Part shown: one piece after another, positions 22,670 to 33,248 of the stretch
Layout of the letters: every line of letters starts with the position of its first letter
Position numbering within the stretch: position 1 is the first letter of the stretch
Assembly (NCBI GenBank): GCA_034439655.1
Contig: JAWXAU010000189.1
Coordinates: 1 to 39,467, forward strand
Direction: 5' to 3'
Length of the DNA stretch: 39,467 nucleotides
From: Bacteroidota bacterium
GTDB lineage: Bacteria > Bacteroidota > Bacteroidia > UKL13-3
Notes under the pieces: generated by a model
The model's database searches: none
What the model saw: the letters and a program-made list of their open reading frames with translations, nothing else
Told to the model about the DNA's origin: nothing
Position numbers and translations under genes: made by a program

Positions 22670-25600
22670 ATGAGAAATACTTTTAGGGCTTGTGCTCTTA
22701 CACTGATGATCTCCTTGGCATTACAAGGATTTTCGCAAAACACTACATCAACATTTAATTACAAAACCACCGAGGTGGTAATGAACGAGGTTTGGGGAGT
22801 TCCGCAGTTTGTGAAATTCGATGACAATAGCCGCCCAGCAGTTGAACAATTAAAATCGTATTTAGAGAATGAATATGCCTTTGTTCTCAAATTATTGAAA
22901 TCAGAAACTGATGATTTTGGTTGGACACATTATCGCTACTGCCAAACGCAGAATGGATATGAAGTGGCTAATACCATGCTGATATTTCATACAATTAGCG
23001 GGCAAGTAATTTCGTATAATGGAGAAGTATATCCCATAGCAAATGCTGAAACCAAATATGATGTTAATGAAAAAGATGCGTTGAAATTCGCCACACAATA
23101 CTTAGGTGCAAAAGTATATAAATGGCAATTGCCCGACCAAGAAGCTTTTATTAAAATAGAACAAGAAGACCCCAATGCTACTTTTTTGCCCAAAGGTGAA
23201 TTAGTATATAAATCTGTTGGTGATATAAATAAACAAACTATCTTCAAACTTTGTTGGAAATTTAATATATACGCCCACGAACCTTTATTACGCAAAAACA
23301 TATATATAGATGCAAATACCAGCAATACAGTAGGCGAAGAAGATTTGCTACATACAGGCGATGCAAAAGGAACAGCAGTAACCAAGTATGTGGGTACCCA
23401 CACCATTACTACCGACAGTACAGCAACAGAATTTCGTCTGCGTGAAAAAGGAGGCAGGGGAAATGGTGTAGAAACCTATAATTTGCAACAAGGTACTTCC
23501 TATACAAATACTGATTTTACGGATGTCGATAATAATTGGAACAATAAAAATTCAAATAAAGATGAAGTAGCTACTGACGCACATTTAGGTGCTGAAACTA
23601 CGTATGACTATTTTAAGAAAAACCACAATAGAAATAGTTATAATAATACGGGTGGAAAATTATTGAGCTATATACATTATAGTACGCTGTATGATAATGC
23701 TTTTTGGGACGGGCAGCGAATGACTTATGGTGATGGGAAGGTATTGTCGCCACTTACTTGTCTTGATATTTGTGGACATGAACTCACCCATGGTGTTACT
23801 GGCAACTCTGCAAAACTGGTATACTCATACGAGTCTGGTGCATTGAACGAATCCTTTAGTGATATATTTGGCACTTTGGTTGAGTTTTATTTGAAAGGTA
23901 GTGGCGGAAATTATTTGATAGGTGAAGATGCCGGAGGAGGTCAACCATTGCGTAGCATGAAAAATCCTACTTTTTATGGTAATCCCGCTGCCTATAAAGA
24001 CAGTTATTGGATTACAGGGCCGCAGGACAATGGCGGAGTGCATTATAATAGCGGCGTGCAAAACCATTGGTTTTATATAATAAGCGAAGGTGATTCAGAT
24101 TCAAACTTTTTAGGTAAGGTATATCATGTTAAAGGAATCGGGCAAACCAAGGCGGCTAAAATTGCCTATAGAAATTTAACCTATTATTTAACACCGAATT
24201 CTAATTACGCAGCTTCACGTTTATATTCTATTCAGGCAGCAAAAGACTTATATGGTGCTTGTTCCGACGAAGTGAAGCAGGTAACCAATGCTTGGTATGC
24301 AGTAAATGTTGGGAAAGCTTATGATACACTTATAAAAACACAATTTTCTGCTAATAAAACGAAGTTTTGCAATGCGAAAGATACAGTATATTTTACCAAT
24401 ACCAGTGCTTTGTTTGCTTCTTCCAGGTGGGATTTTGGCGATGGCGTTACCTCAAACCTAGATGACCCCAAACATGTATATAATAAATATGGCACCTTTA
24501 ATGTGAAATTATATATCACAGGATGTACTGGGGGTGCTGATAGTTTACTGATAAATCAATATATAACAATTGATTCTACAATGCTTTCGTGCAAATCTGT
24601 TTCACTGCCTATCAGCGGTATAGGTACAACACAAACCAATTGCTTCGGCTCACTTAAGGATAATGGAGGCGATTTAAACTATGGCAATAATACGGATGGA
24701 AGTATCACTATTTCACCCTCCAATGCTTCCGTAGTTACGCTTACTTTTAATAGTTTCAATTTTGCCGCAGGTGATTATTTGAGTATATTTGATGGACCCA
24801 ATACTTCTGGTAATTTGATTGGACGATATACGGGATCAAGTTTACCCAATGGGGGAAGTATTACATCAATGGGTGGTTCCATTACTATTCGCCAAACTAC
24901 TGATAACTCAGGAGTCTCTACTGGTTTTGAATTGAATTGGCTATGTTATGCAAAAGTTCCCAATGATGTGGGCATATTAAAAATACATAATACTTTAGGA
25001 AGGGAGAATACTTCAATCTCTTTATCAAGCACCGAAAAAATAAAAGTATTGGTCAAAAATTTTGGAAGTAATCAGGTAAGTAATATTCCAATATCATATA
25101 ATATAAATGGATTGGGCAATATATACGATACCGTTAAGACATCAATGAATTCAGGTGATACACTCACCTTCACTTTTGCCAAAACAGCCAATCTAGCTGC
25201 AGGGGCATATTACCAAATAGCTTCTCAAACAAATTTTGCCAGTGATACAGCAAGTAATAATGACCAATGCATAAAAATAATAAAAAACATAAAAAATGCC
25301 CCAACCTCTTTACCCTACTTTCAAGGATTTGAGACTGACGGCAATATATATACGCAACAAAATACAATTGGTTTGGACAGTACGGATGAGTTTGATTTCT
25401 CTACCAGCAGACCCGATAACGGTAGATTGAGATTGGCTGCTGGTGCAGGTTTCGCCAATAGTGGAACACATGCCGCAACGATGGATCAGTTCCCTGCCCA
25501 AAGTGGTAATGGACCTTATGCTATTAATTATCTCACACTTACTTTGAACCTGAGTAAGTATAACACCAACGAAAAAATATATTTAGATTTTGCGTATCAA

Positions 25601-26914
25601 AATCATGGTGAAGAACAAAATAGCAATGATAAAGTATGGGTGCGTGGGAATGATAAAAGCACTTGGTTGCAGATATATGATTTATATGCAAATCAACCCC
25701 AGCAGGATAATTACAAATCGGTGCAAGACCAAGATATTAGCACGTTGCTAAAATCAAATGGCCAATCGTTCTCCAGTAGTTTTCAAATTCGTTTCGGGCA
25801 AGAAGATAATAATGGAGCTGCACCAGGGCAAGCAGGAGACGGTTATACCTTTGATGATATTACTATATGGAAAGAAACTTTCGACCTCAGCACAACCAAT
25901 ATACAACACCCAACAAGCGGCTGTAATATAGGAACGCAACCAGTTAAAATTACACTTACTAATAAGGGTGGTCCAATTACTAACCTCACTGTGCCTATTA
26001 GCTATAAAGTAAATGGCGGAAGTGCAGTTACCGAGAATGCGACGGTATCCATTGGTAAAGGCCAAAGTGCTACATACACTTTTACCCAAACAATTAATTT
26101 TGCCGCTATTGGTAATTATGATATAGTTTCTTATGTAAGTTGGTCAAAAGATTCCGACAGAACTAATGATACTTTTAATGTTTCTATATATAATGCTGCA
26201 CCAATTGTAAAACCAACTGTTACTATCCAGGGCGATACTACGTTTTGTCAAGGCGACAGTGCTAAGCTTACAGTCAGTGGTGGTTACACGGATTATAGTT
26301 GGAGCAACAATGCAGGACTAACGCCAACTGTTGCCGTAAAAGGTACAGGAATTTATATTTGTACGGTTAAAAATCAATATGGTTGTGCGGCTCAATCCAG
26401 CCCGATAAAAATTAGTGTTTCTCCATTGCCCAAAGCGGGCTATGGATGGAATGCCCCTGTGCCAAACCTAACAGTGACTTTTAAAAATCAAAGCTCGTAT
26501 GCCAGCAGTTATAAGTGGGATTTTGGAGATGGTGATTCAAGCATTGTTTCTTCGCCAGTGCATACATTTCCTGCTTATGGAAAGTATGCAGTAAAACTAA
26601 CCGCCTATAATAATTGCGGTTCCGATTTTTCTTTGTTCGATGTAAATGTGAACCAGAAATTGGGTCTTGAATTGACACCAAAACAAAGCATTATAGAATT
26701 GTGGCCAAATCCTACCAGTAACGAGTTGTACCTGAAAGGAATTAACGTACCTAGCAAAATAAATATTATAGACGTACAGGGCAAAATTGTTAAAACGCAA
26801 ATAATTTATAACAATCAAGTTATAATGGTCGAAAATTTGCCAGCAGGAATTTATATGGCCCAAATATTTTTAGAAAATATGAAGGTCGTAAATTTAAAAT
26901 TTGTGAAAGAGTAG
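22670..26914 (+). CDS. Secreted M4 (thermolysin-like) metalloprotease with adhesion modules and T9SS sorting domain
   Basis: This 1414-residue protein has a signal peptide (about 1-22) and a propeptide to about 230. The M4 peptidase domain (about 235-545) has HELTH zinc motif at His370-His374 with Glu371 as general base, third ligand Glu394 in GALNESFSD, and His458 in GVHYNSG as the transition-state residue. Downstream modules read in order: PKD (about 557-630), CUB-like (644-761), CARDB-like (764-874), MAM/jelly-roll-like (877-1070), a second CARDB-like (1077-1174), Ig-like (1181-1254) and PKD (1254-1327). The last 80 residues (WPNPTSNELYLKG...LPAGIYMAQ) are a type A T9SS sorting domain. It is predicted to be exported through the type IX system to digest extracellular protein. 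Confidence 0.95.
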   Translation: MRNTFRACALTLMISLALQGFSQNTTSTFNYKTTEVVMNEVWGVPQFVKFDDNSRPAVEQLKSYLENEYAFVLKLLKSETDDFGWTHYRYCQTQNGYEVANTMLIFHTISGQVISYNGEVYPIANAETKYDVNEKDALKFATQYLGAKVYKWQLPDQEAFIKIEQEDPNATFLPKGELVYKSVGDINKQTIFKLCWKFNIYAHEPLLRKNIYIDANTSNTVGEEDLLHTGDAKGTAVTKYVGTHTITTDSTATEFRLREKGGRGNGVETYNLQQGTSYTNTDFTDVDNNWNNKNSNKDEVATDAHLGAETTYDYFKKNHNRNSYNNTGGKLLSYIHYSTLYDNAFWDGQRMTYGDGKVLSPLTCLDICGHELTHGVTGNSAKLVYSYESGALNESFSDIFGTLVEFYLKGSGGNYLIGEDAGGGQPLRSMKNPTFYGNPAAYKDSYWITGPQDNGGVHYNSGVQNHWFYIISEGDSDSNFLGKVYHVKGIGQTKAAKIAYRNLTYYLTPNSNYAASRLYSIQAAKDLYGACSDEVKQVTNAWYAVNVGKAYDTLIKTQFSANKTKFCNAKDTVYFTNTSALFASSRWDFGDGVTSNLDDPKHVYNKYGTFNVKLYITGCTGGADSLLINQYITIDSTMLSCKSVSLPISGIGTTQTNCFGSLKDNGGDLNYGNNTDGSITISPSNASVVTLTFNSFNFAAGDYLSIFDGPNTSGNLIGRYTGSSLPNGGSITSMGGSITIRQTTDNSGVSTGFELNWLCYAKVPNDVGILKIHNTLGRENTSISLSSTEKIKVLVKNFGSNQVSNIPISYNINGLGNIYDTVKTSMNSGDTLTFTFAKTANLAAGAYYQIASQTNFASDTASNNDQCIKIIKNIKNAPTSLPYFQGFETDGNIYTQQNTIGLDSTDEFDFSTSRPDNGRLRLAAGAGFANSGTHAATMDQFPAQSGNGPYAINYLTLTLNLSKYNTNEKIYLDFAYQNHGEEQNSNDKVWVRGNDKSTWLQIYDLYANQPQQDNYKSVQDQDISTLLKSNGQSFSSSFQIRFGQEDNNGAAPGQAGDGYTFDDITIWKETFDLSTTNIQHPTSGCNIGTQPVKITLTNKGGPITNLTVPISYKVNGGSAVTENATVSIGKGQSATYTFTQTINFAAIGNYDIVSYVSWSKDSDRTNDTFNVSIYNAAPIVKPTVTIQGDTTFCQGDSAKLTVSGGYTDYSWSNNAGLTPTVAVKGTGIYICTVKNQYGCAAQSSPIKISVSPLPKAGYGWNAPVPNLTVTFKNQSSYASSYKWDFGDGDSSIVSSPVHTFPAYGKYAVKLTAYNNCGSDFSLFDVNVNQKLGLELTPKQSIIELWPNPTSNELYLKGINVPSKINIIDVQGKIVKTQIIYNNQVIMVENLPAGIYMAQIFLENMKVVNLKFVKE

Positions 26915-26929
26915 TATTATATATTTAGT

Positions 26930-28066
26930 TTGTTGAAAAAAAGGATAGTTATAGTTTTTATTCTGATTGGGGCTTTTGCCGGGCTGTCTTTTATTAAAAG
27001 TCCATCGGCAAAATACCGGGGGCGGACTTTTAAAATTGCGTTGTTCTTACCATTCTGCTCTGGCATTAGCGATGCTGAATTCAAACGTAAAAAATTAGCA
27101 CTGGTACAAAAAGCCGCAATAGAATATTATGAAGGCATATTAGTGGCTTTAGATTCGTTGGAAAAGTTGGGTTTTGAATGTGAAATGAAAGTATATGATA
27201 CCCAAAAAGATTCACTCACCACGCTTCGTATTTTGAACAAGCCAGAAATAAAAGATATGGATTTCATAATAGGTCCCATGTTCAAGGAAGGGATTAATAT
27301 GCTGGCAGGCTATTGTTTGCAAAATAAAATATACCATCTCTCACCCGTAGTGTCAGTTGTATCATCTGTGAATACGTCTTATTTAATCAATACCAATACC
27401 GATATAGTTAACTTTGATAAAAGCATCACCGATTTTTGGGTAAGAGATTTTGATACTGCCAATATATATATCATACATGATGGTAAAAAAAGTATGAAAA
27501 CCTTGGCCGAAAAACTACGCAACAAACCCGATTCCATAAATATGTTGCATGTAAAAGTGTTGAACGCAGTCCCATATTTAAGAACGGAAGATATTATATC
27601 AACGCCCGAAAAACCAGCTTTGCTATTAATACTTAGTAATGATGAAAATTGGGTGAACCGACAAATGAAAAATGTGCGTGAGCTCGAAAATTTCACCTTG
27701 ATGGGTTTAGAAAGTTGGCTCGATTTTAAAAGCCCCGATTTTGATAAGTGGACATTATACCACTGCATGTTTGCCACCACTCACCATGTAAACTTGGCAA
27801 ATGGCAAAGGTTTCCGAGAATTGTTCCGAGCAAAGTATTATACTGAGCCCACGGAGTATTGCTACAAAGGTTTCGACCAAATGTTGTTTATAGGAAATCT
27901 ATACAATACATACGGTGCCAACTGGACAGACCATTTAGATGAAGCCTACCAAGCACTACACAATAATTTTGGATTAGATCAAGACTCCCTAACAGGACAA
28001 TGGATCAACACAGAAATAAAGATTCTGCAATTGGAGGAGAATGGTTTGATGCAGGTGTATAGGTAG
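26930..28066 (+). CDS. Periplasmic-binding-protein-like (ABC substrate-binding type) protein
   Basis: This 378-residue protein begins with a membrane anchor or signal (VIVFILIGAFAGLSFI). The body is type I periplasmic-binding fold: FKIALFLPFCSG, a YYEGILVALDSLEKLGFECEMKVYDTQKD segment, DMDFIIGPMFKEGINMLAGYC, and the YKGFDQMLFIGNLY end. This is the Leu/Ile/Val-binding-like domain that Bacteroidota often carry on LysM or cell-wall proteins; no LysM repeat or transporter genes are seen here. No ATG lies near the N-terminus. The start is TTG at 26930 (or 26933), 15 bp after the protease gene, so the two are likely cotranscribed. Ligand unknown. Confidence 0.75.
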   Translation: MLKKRIVIVFILIGAFAGLSFIKSPSAKYRGRTFKIALFLPFCSGISDAEFKRKKLALVQKAAIEYYEGILVALDSLEKLGFECEMKVYDTQKDSLTTLRILNKPEIKDMDFIIGPMFKEGINMLAGYCLQNKIYHLSPVVSVVSSVNTSYLINTNTDIVNFDKSITDFWVRDFDTANIYIIHDGKKSMKTLAEKLRNKPDSINMLHVKVLNAVPYLRTEDIISTPEKPALLLILSNDENWVNRQMKNVRELENFTLMGLESWLDFKSPDFDKWTLYHCMFATTHHVNLANGKGFRELFRAKYYTEPTEYCYKGFDQMLFIGNLYNTYGANWTDHLDEAYQALHNNFGLDQDSLTGQWINTEIKILQLEENGLMQVYR

Positions 28067-28130
28067 TATAAAGTTTATAGTATAAAGTAGAATGGTAGGG
28101 CATATTTTTTTCAGGACATAATAATAGATA

Positions 28131-28220
28131 ACCTAAATGCCTCTGCCCGATAGCCCCGTCGCAGTAGCGGGATTTACCAACCCATAGCGAGCAGCTTATG
28201 TTCTTCGTACCTAAATGCCT
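28131..28220. repeat. Dispersed-repeat unit bounded by 12-bp direct repeats
   Basis: ACCTAAATGCCT at 28131-28142 recurs at 28209-28220. Between them lies a CCCGATAGCCCCG core (28146-28158) with a CCCG/CGGG hairpin. The same core appears at 3955-3967. The rest of the 325-bp gap 28067-28391 holds AT-rich sequence and the terminator at 28229; I see no gene. Confidence 0.45.
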
Positions 28221-28228
28221 TCGGTATA

Positions 28229-28269
28229 AGCATGGCAGCAATATATATGTTTGCCATGCTATTTTTTTT
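28229..28269 (+). terminator. Intrinsic terminator after the binding-protein gene
   Basis: AGCATGGCA (28229-28237) pairs perfectly with TGCCATGCT (28252-28260), loop 14 bases, then A and eight T (28262-28269). It faces rightward and would end transcription of the protease/binding-protein unit before convergent rng. Confidence 0.8.
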
Positions 28270-28391
28270 AAAAACGGTAGCATATTTATTTGAAAATAGC
28301 AGAACTTTTGCCTAAAGCAAAAATATTTTTGTTATGCTTTTTTTTAATTTTAACGTAATTAATTATGAAAGAGGTCTAGGAAAGAAATCTC

Positions 28392-29948
28392 TTAACTCAT
28401 CACAATCTCATCGCCCAACTTATTGGTGAAATTGTATTGCCCGAAATGTAAATTCTTATCGGGGTTAATGCCTACCCATACTTTGTATTTGCGGTACCAG
28501 TTCCAGCGTGGAGATTTAAGGAATCCTTGCTTGAGGTAAGAGGCCAAGAATGGATGTGTATTGAGTACCAAACTTTTTAGGTTCATCTCGTTTACAAAAT
28601 GGGCCAGATTGCTTTCTATTTGGTCGAGGATGAGCATGGTGGGTCTTACTTCACCTGTACCTTCGCACATGGGGCATATCTCGGCAGTTGATATATTTAT
28701 TTCGGGCCTTACCCTTTGGCGTGTAATTTCCATTAATCCAAAACGACTAATGGGTAATATAGTATGCTTGGCCCTATCGCTACTCATTTCGCTTTTGAGA
28801 TGGTCATATACTTTGCGTTTGAAAGCAGGGTTACGCATATCAATAAAGTCGACCACTATCTGTCCACCCATATCACGCAAGCGTAACTGACGGGCTATTT
28901 CGGTGGCCGATATAATATTTACATTTAAGGCATTCGCCTCTTGGTTAATTTCAATGTCGCTATTGCTTCCGCTGTTCACATCTATTACATGCAAAGCTTC
29001 GGTATGATCTATCACAAGATAACCACCGTCTTCACACTGCACTTTGCGGCCAAATGCGTTCTTTATTTTTTTATCGATCTCATAATGATCGAATATGGTG
29101 CTTTTGCCTGAATGTAATTTTACGATTTTTTCTTTGCCCGGGCTTAAGCGTTTTAGATATTCCTTAATCTCTTCGCCCAAGTCATTATTGTTTACAACTA
29201 TTTGCGTAAAATCGCTACTCAACAAATCACGAACGAGGGTGAGCGAGCGGTCTTGTTCGCCCAATATTTTGCGTGGGGCAACGGCACCTTTGAGTGAACC
29301 AAAAAGTTTATTCCAATTACTTTCAAGTTCGCCCATATCTTTATGGAGTTCTGCCACAGTTTTACCTTCAGCAACGGTTCTTATAATAACCCCAAAGTTT
29401 TTTGGGCGAATGCTTTCCGCTAATTTTTTGAGGCGGGTGCGTTCATCAAGTGTTTTAATTTTTTTGGACACCGATACCATATTGGTAAAGGGAACAAGAA
29501 CCATATAAGTTCCGGGCAAGGATAAATCGCAAGTGAGGCGAGGCCCTTTGGTGGAGATTGGTTCTTTGGTAACTTGTACCAGTATTTGTTTTCCTTTGGT
29601 AAATACTTGCGTAATTTTTCCTGTTTTTTCTATTAAAGACTCAATCTTAAAATTATCGAGGGCTGAATCGCTATATGCACCAGTAATAGCTTGGTCGGTG
29701 AACTTTATTACCGAGCGAAGCTGTGGGCCAAGATCGAGGTAATGCAAAAACGCATCTTTCTCATAACCTACTTCTATAAATGCTGCATTATTGCCGGGCA
29801 TCAATTTTTTCACCCTGCCCAAATAGATATCGCCAACGGAATGTTCTGTATCTAGTTTCTCAACATGATATTCAACCAATCGCTTATCTTTAAGCAATGC
29901 AATAGAGGTTTCCCTGCTTGCGGTATCTACAAATAACTCGTAACCCAA
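28392..29948 (-). CDS. rng: Ribonuclease E/G family endoribonuclease
   Basis: This 518-residue enzyme cuts single-stranded AU-rich RNA in rRNA maturation and mRNA decay. An S1 domain (about 37-130) is followed by an RNase H-like and DNase I-like catalytic core with the metal-binding Asp323 in VIDVNSG and Asp367 in VVDFIDM, and by the Zn-link CPMCEGTG at 425-432. It ends after the small domain, as RNase G and short RNase E do. There is no long C-terminal degradosome scaffold. The start is TTG at 29948, three codons after a stop; no ATG is available nearby. It lies 85 bp after the 29-codon basic gene. Confidence 0.95.
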   Translation of the reverse strand: MGYELFVDTASRETSIALLKDKRLVEYHVEKLDTEHSVGDIYLGRVKKLMPGNNAAFIEVGYEKDAFLHYLDLGPQLRSVIKFTDQAITGAYSDSALDNFKIESLIEKTGKITQVFTKGKQILVQVTKEPISTKGPRLTCDLSLPGTYMVLVPFTNMVSVSKKIKTLDERTRLKKLAESIRPKNFGVIIRTVAEGKTVAELHKDMGELESNWNKLFGSLKGAVAPRKILGEQDRSLTLVRDLLSSDFTQIVVNNNDLGEEIKEYLKRLSPGKEKIVKLHSGKSTIFDHYEIDKKIKNAFGRKVQCEDGGYLVIDHTEALHVIDVNSGSNSDIEINQEANALNVNIISATEIARQLRLRDMGGQIVVDFIDMRNPAFKRKVYDHLKSEMSSDRAKHTILPISRFGLMEITRQRVRPEINISTAEICPMCEGTGEVRPTMLILDQIESNLAHFVNEMNLKSLVLNTHPFLASYLKQGFLKSPRWNWYRKYKVWVGINPDKNLHFGQYNFTNKLGDEIVMS

Positions 29949-30033
29949 AATGATTTAATGAAAATTATATATATAGCCGAAAAGATACCCGTTGCGGAGT
30001 ATCTAAGGCATACCTACAATTAAGCTTTACAGC

Positions 30034-30123
30034 TTATTTTTTCTTATGGCGGTTCTTACGAAGCCTCTTTTTACGTTTGTGGGTAGCAATTTTATGACGT
30101 TTTCTTTTTTTACCGCTTGGCAT
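30034..30123 (-). CDS. 29-residue very basic ribosomal-type protein (AURKAIP1/COX24-like)
   Basis: From ATG 30123 to TAA 30036-30034 the product begins MPSGKKRKRHKIATHKRKK and ends RLRKNRHKKK: 29 residues, more than half Lys/Arg, and no acidic residue. The KxxHKRKKRxRKxR pattern matches my recollection of the AURKAIP1/COX24 domain, whose mitochondrial member is ribosomal protein mS38 and whose actinobacterial relative is bS22. A ribosomal protein is therefore likely, though the exact subunit is unproven here. It sits 15 bp after the TPR gene and 85 bp before rng, a conserved neighbourhood in Bacteroidota. Easily missed because of its length. Confidence 0.8.
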   Translation of the reverse strand: MPSGKKRKRHKIATHKRKKRLRKNRHKKK

Positions 30124-30138
30124 AATATTATAATGTTT

Positions 30139-30990
30139 TTAATGTTTAATTTCTTTTATTTTTATCTTTATTTCTTCTGCCTTTATAGGGTCTTTGGTCA
30201 AACTGAGACATTTTTCATAATTGGCAACTGCATCTTTTGCATTTCCCATACGAACATATATATCGGCCAAGTAACTATAATTATCGGGTAGGCTGGGTTG
30301 CAACCTGATAAGCTTTTCAAACCTAGCTTTTGCTTTTTCCAACTGCCCTGATTTGATGGCTTGCATTCCAAGATTGTATAGGGCTTGCACATTGTTGGAG
30401 TCCTTTTTCAATACCTGTAATAATAATGGTATATACTCGGGCATTCCTTCACTTTTTTTGTCTTGGGCAATTAAGTGTTCGGCCAATAGGTTTTTGGCTT
30501 CATTGCTTTCTACATCCAAGGCCATAGCCTTTCTTGCAGCTTGCTCACCTTTCACAGCATATAACAGAATCTCTTCTTTTGAATTTGCAATAAGCGTACC
30601 TGCATAAAAACTTTGTGCAGTGAAAATCCAATTTTTAAAACTGGGTTTTAGCTCAGCTATCTTATAAGAGTAAATCCCAGCTATTCCGTAGTTTCTTTGG
30701 CTGTTCCACAACATACCTAAGCTATTCATGGTTCTTAGTTTATCACTATCATGACTAGTTAGTTGCATTTCTTTATGTAAAAATTCCCAATCTTTTTTAA
30801 TGTCTTGGGGTAAAGAAACTGCTGCTTTCAACTCGAGACTATCGAAGTTTGCCAGTTTGGGGGCATCAGAATTTAAAGAACTTTTTGCCGGAACTTTTTT
30901 ATTGGAGGTTTTGATGCCTGGCACAAACAAAACCACAACTATCAGTACACATAAACTGATGATGATAAGAGGTGTTCCTATTTTTTTCAT
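30139..30990 (-). CDS. Membrane-anchored tetratricopeptide-repeat protein
   Basis: This 283-residue protein has one N-terminal membrane segment (about residues 6-25) and a periplasmic TPR region. At least three repeats are clear in the last third: NVQALYNLGMQAIKSGQLEKA, LPDNYSYLADIYVRMGNAKDA and a preceding AARKAMALDVESNEAKNLLA helix pair. The start is ATG 30990; the TTG before it is not needed. It is located between HU (20 bp) and the 29-residue gene (15 bp). The order HU-TPR-small basic protein-RNase E/G is frequent in the phylum, but the TPR protein's function is not known to me. Confidence 0.85.
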   Translation of the reverse strand: MKKIGTPLIIISLCVLIVVVLFVPGIKTSNKKVPAKSSLNSDAPKLANFDSLELKAAVSLPQDIKKDWEFLHKEMQLTSHDSDKLRTMNSLGMLWNSQRNYGIAGIYSYKIAELKPSFKNWIFTAQSFYAGTLIANSKEEILLYAVKGEQAARKAMALDVESNEAKNLLAEHLIAQDKKSEGMPEYIPLLLQVLKKDSNNVQALYNLGMQAIKSGQLEKAKARFEKLIRLQPSLPDNYSYLADIYVRMGNAKDAVANYEKCLSLTKDPIKAEEIKIKIKEIKH

Positions 30991-31013
30991 CAATTATAAA
31001 GCGTACTATATAA

Positions 31014-31328
31014 TTATTTTTTTTTGCGGCTTGGTTTAGCTACCGGGTTTGCGTTTTTCTTTACTTTTTCAAGGAAAGTTTTGGCAGGTTTGAATGAAGG
31101 GATAAAATGTTCAGGTATGATGATAGCGGTGTTCTTTGAAATATTACGGGCAATTTTTTTAGCACGTTTTTTTACAATGAACGAACCAAATCCACGAAAG
31201 TAGAGGTTCTTACCGTCTACCATGGAGGTGCGTATTACTTTAAAAAATTGTTCAATGGACTCTGATACCTGAGTTTTGTCGTAACCTGTCTTGTTTACGA
31301 TTTCTGCAATTACTTCTGCTTTAGTCAT
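31014..31328 (-). CDS. HU/IHF-family DNA-binding protein
   Basis: This 104-residue histone-like protein dimerises and bends DNA. The start MTKAEVIAEIVNKTGYDKTQV and the GFGSFIVKKRAKKIARNISKNT arm region are diagnostic, and the beta-arm reads IIIPEHFIPSFKPAKTFLEKV. The final KKNANPVAKPSRKKK is a short basic tail beyond the usual 90 residues. It has its own promoter (31362-31391) and lies divergent from enolase. Confidence 0.96.
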   Translation of the reverse strand: MTKAEVIAEIVNKTGYDKTQVSESIEQFFKVIRTSMVDGKNLYFRGFGSFIVKKRAKKIARNISKNTAIIIPEHFIPSFKPAKTFLEKVKKNANPVAKPSRKKK

Positions 31329-31361
31329 TTTGTTATTGTTTTTGTTTATAAATTGAGGGGT

Positions 31362-31391
31362 GCAAAAATATGCAAACTTTCACATAGTCAA
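31362..31391 (-). promoter_or_regulatory. Promoter of the HU operon
   Basis: TATTTTTGC on the minus strand at 31370-31362 with TTG at 31391-31389, spacing 18 bases. The leader is about 30 bases. Confidence 0.65.
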
Positions 31392-31452
31392 ACACTTTTA
31401 TTAAAAAAAAATCTGTGGGCAAAAAAAATGAGTCTTTACTAGGCTTAAAACT

Positions 31453-31461
31453 TATTTTTGC
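31453..31461 (+). promoter_or_regulatory. eno: -7 box of enolase
   Basis: TATTTTTGC at 31453-31461 lies 29 bases before the eno ATG. No TTG at the expected distance. The divergent HU promoter is only 62 bp away, so the two share a short control region. Confidence 0.55.
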
Positions 31462-31481
31462 GGCATCAATTAAATATCTAA

Positions 31482-32807
<1,326 letters not shown>

Positions 32808-32861
32808 TATAATATATATTTGCTTCCAAGTTTTTAAGAAACCAATATAGGAATATCGCAA

Positions 32862-33164
32862 ATGAAACTCATAAGGTTTATAAAAAACAAATACTTTTGG
32901 GTAACACTATTCTTTATCGCATGGTTATTTTTCTTCGATAAAAACAATTTCTTCGACCAATGGAAGCAACGCCAAACCCTTAATAAACTTGAGGATGAGG
33001 CAACGTATTATAAGAAAGAAATTGAGAAAAATAAAAAAGAAAAGGAAGAACTTTTTTCCAGCGATAAGAACCTAGAAAAGTTTGCCCGAGAAAAGTATAT
33101 GATGAAAAAGCCTGATGAAGATTTGATTATTATCATTGATACTGCTAAGAAGGAAGTGAAGTAG
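32862..33164 (+). CDS. Septum formation initiator (DivIC/FtsB family)
   Basis: This 100-residue bitopic protein has a short cytoplasmic basic start, a membrane helix (about 12-26), and a periplasmic coiled coil (about 35-72, alternating Leu/Glu/Lys with EIEKNKKEKEEL). It ends with the conserved FAREKYMMKKPDEDL segment of FtsB/DivIC. It belongs to the divisome, forming the FtsQBL-type complex. The eno-ftsB neighbourhood supports the call. Confidence 0.92.
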   Translation: MKLIRFIKNKYFWVTLFFIAWLFFFDKNNFFDQWKQRQTLNKLEDEATYYKKEIEKNKKEKEELFSSDKNLEKFAREKYMMKKPDEDLIIIIDTAKKEVK

Positions 33165-33171
33165 AGAAGTA

Positions 33172-33243
33172 GTTGCCAGTTGTGAGACTATACGGCAAAA
33201 TAGCTACTACCATTCTCGCAACCCAAAACTCACAACCCGCAAC
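33172..33243. repeat. Imperfect inverted repeat between the divIC and nhaA genes
   Basis: GTTGCCAGTTGTGAG (33172-33186) pairs with CTCACAACCCGCAAC (33229-33243) with two mismatches in 15. The left half also resembles 35457-35480 in inverse orientation (AGTTGTGAGAC and a TACGGC continuation). It fills the intergenic gap and may be a dispersed repeat or weak terminator. Confidence 0.45.
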
Positions 33244-33248
33244 CATTT

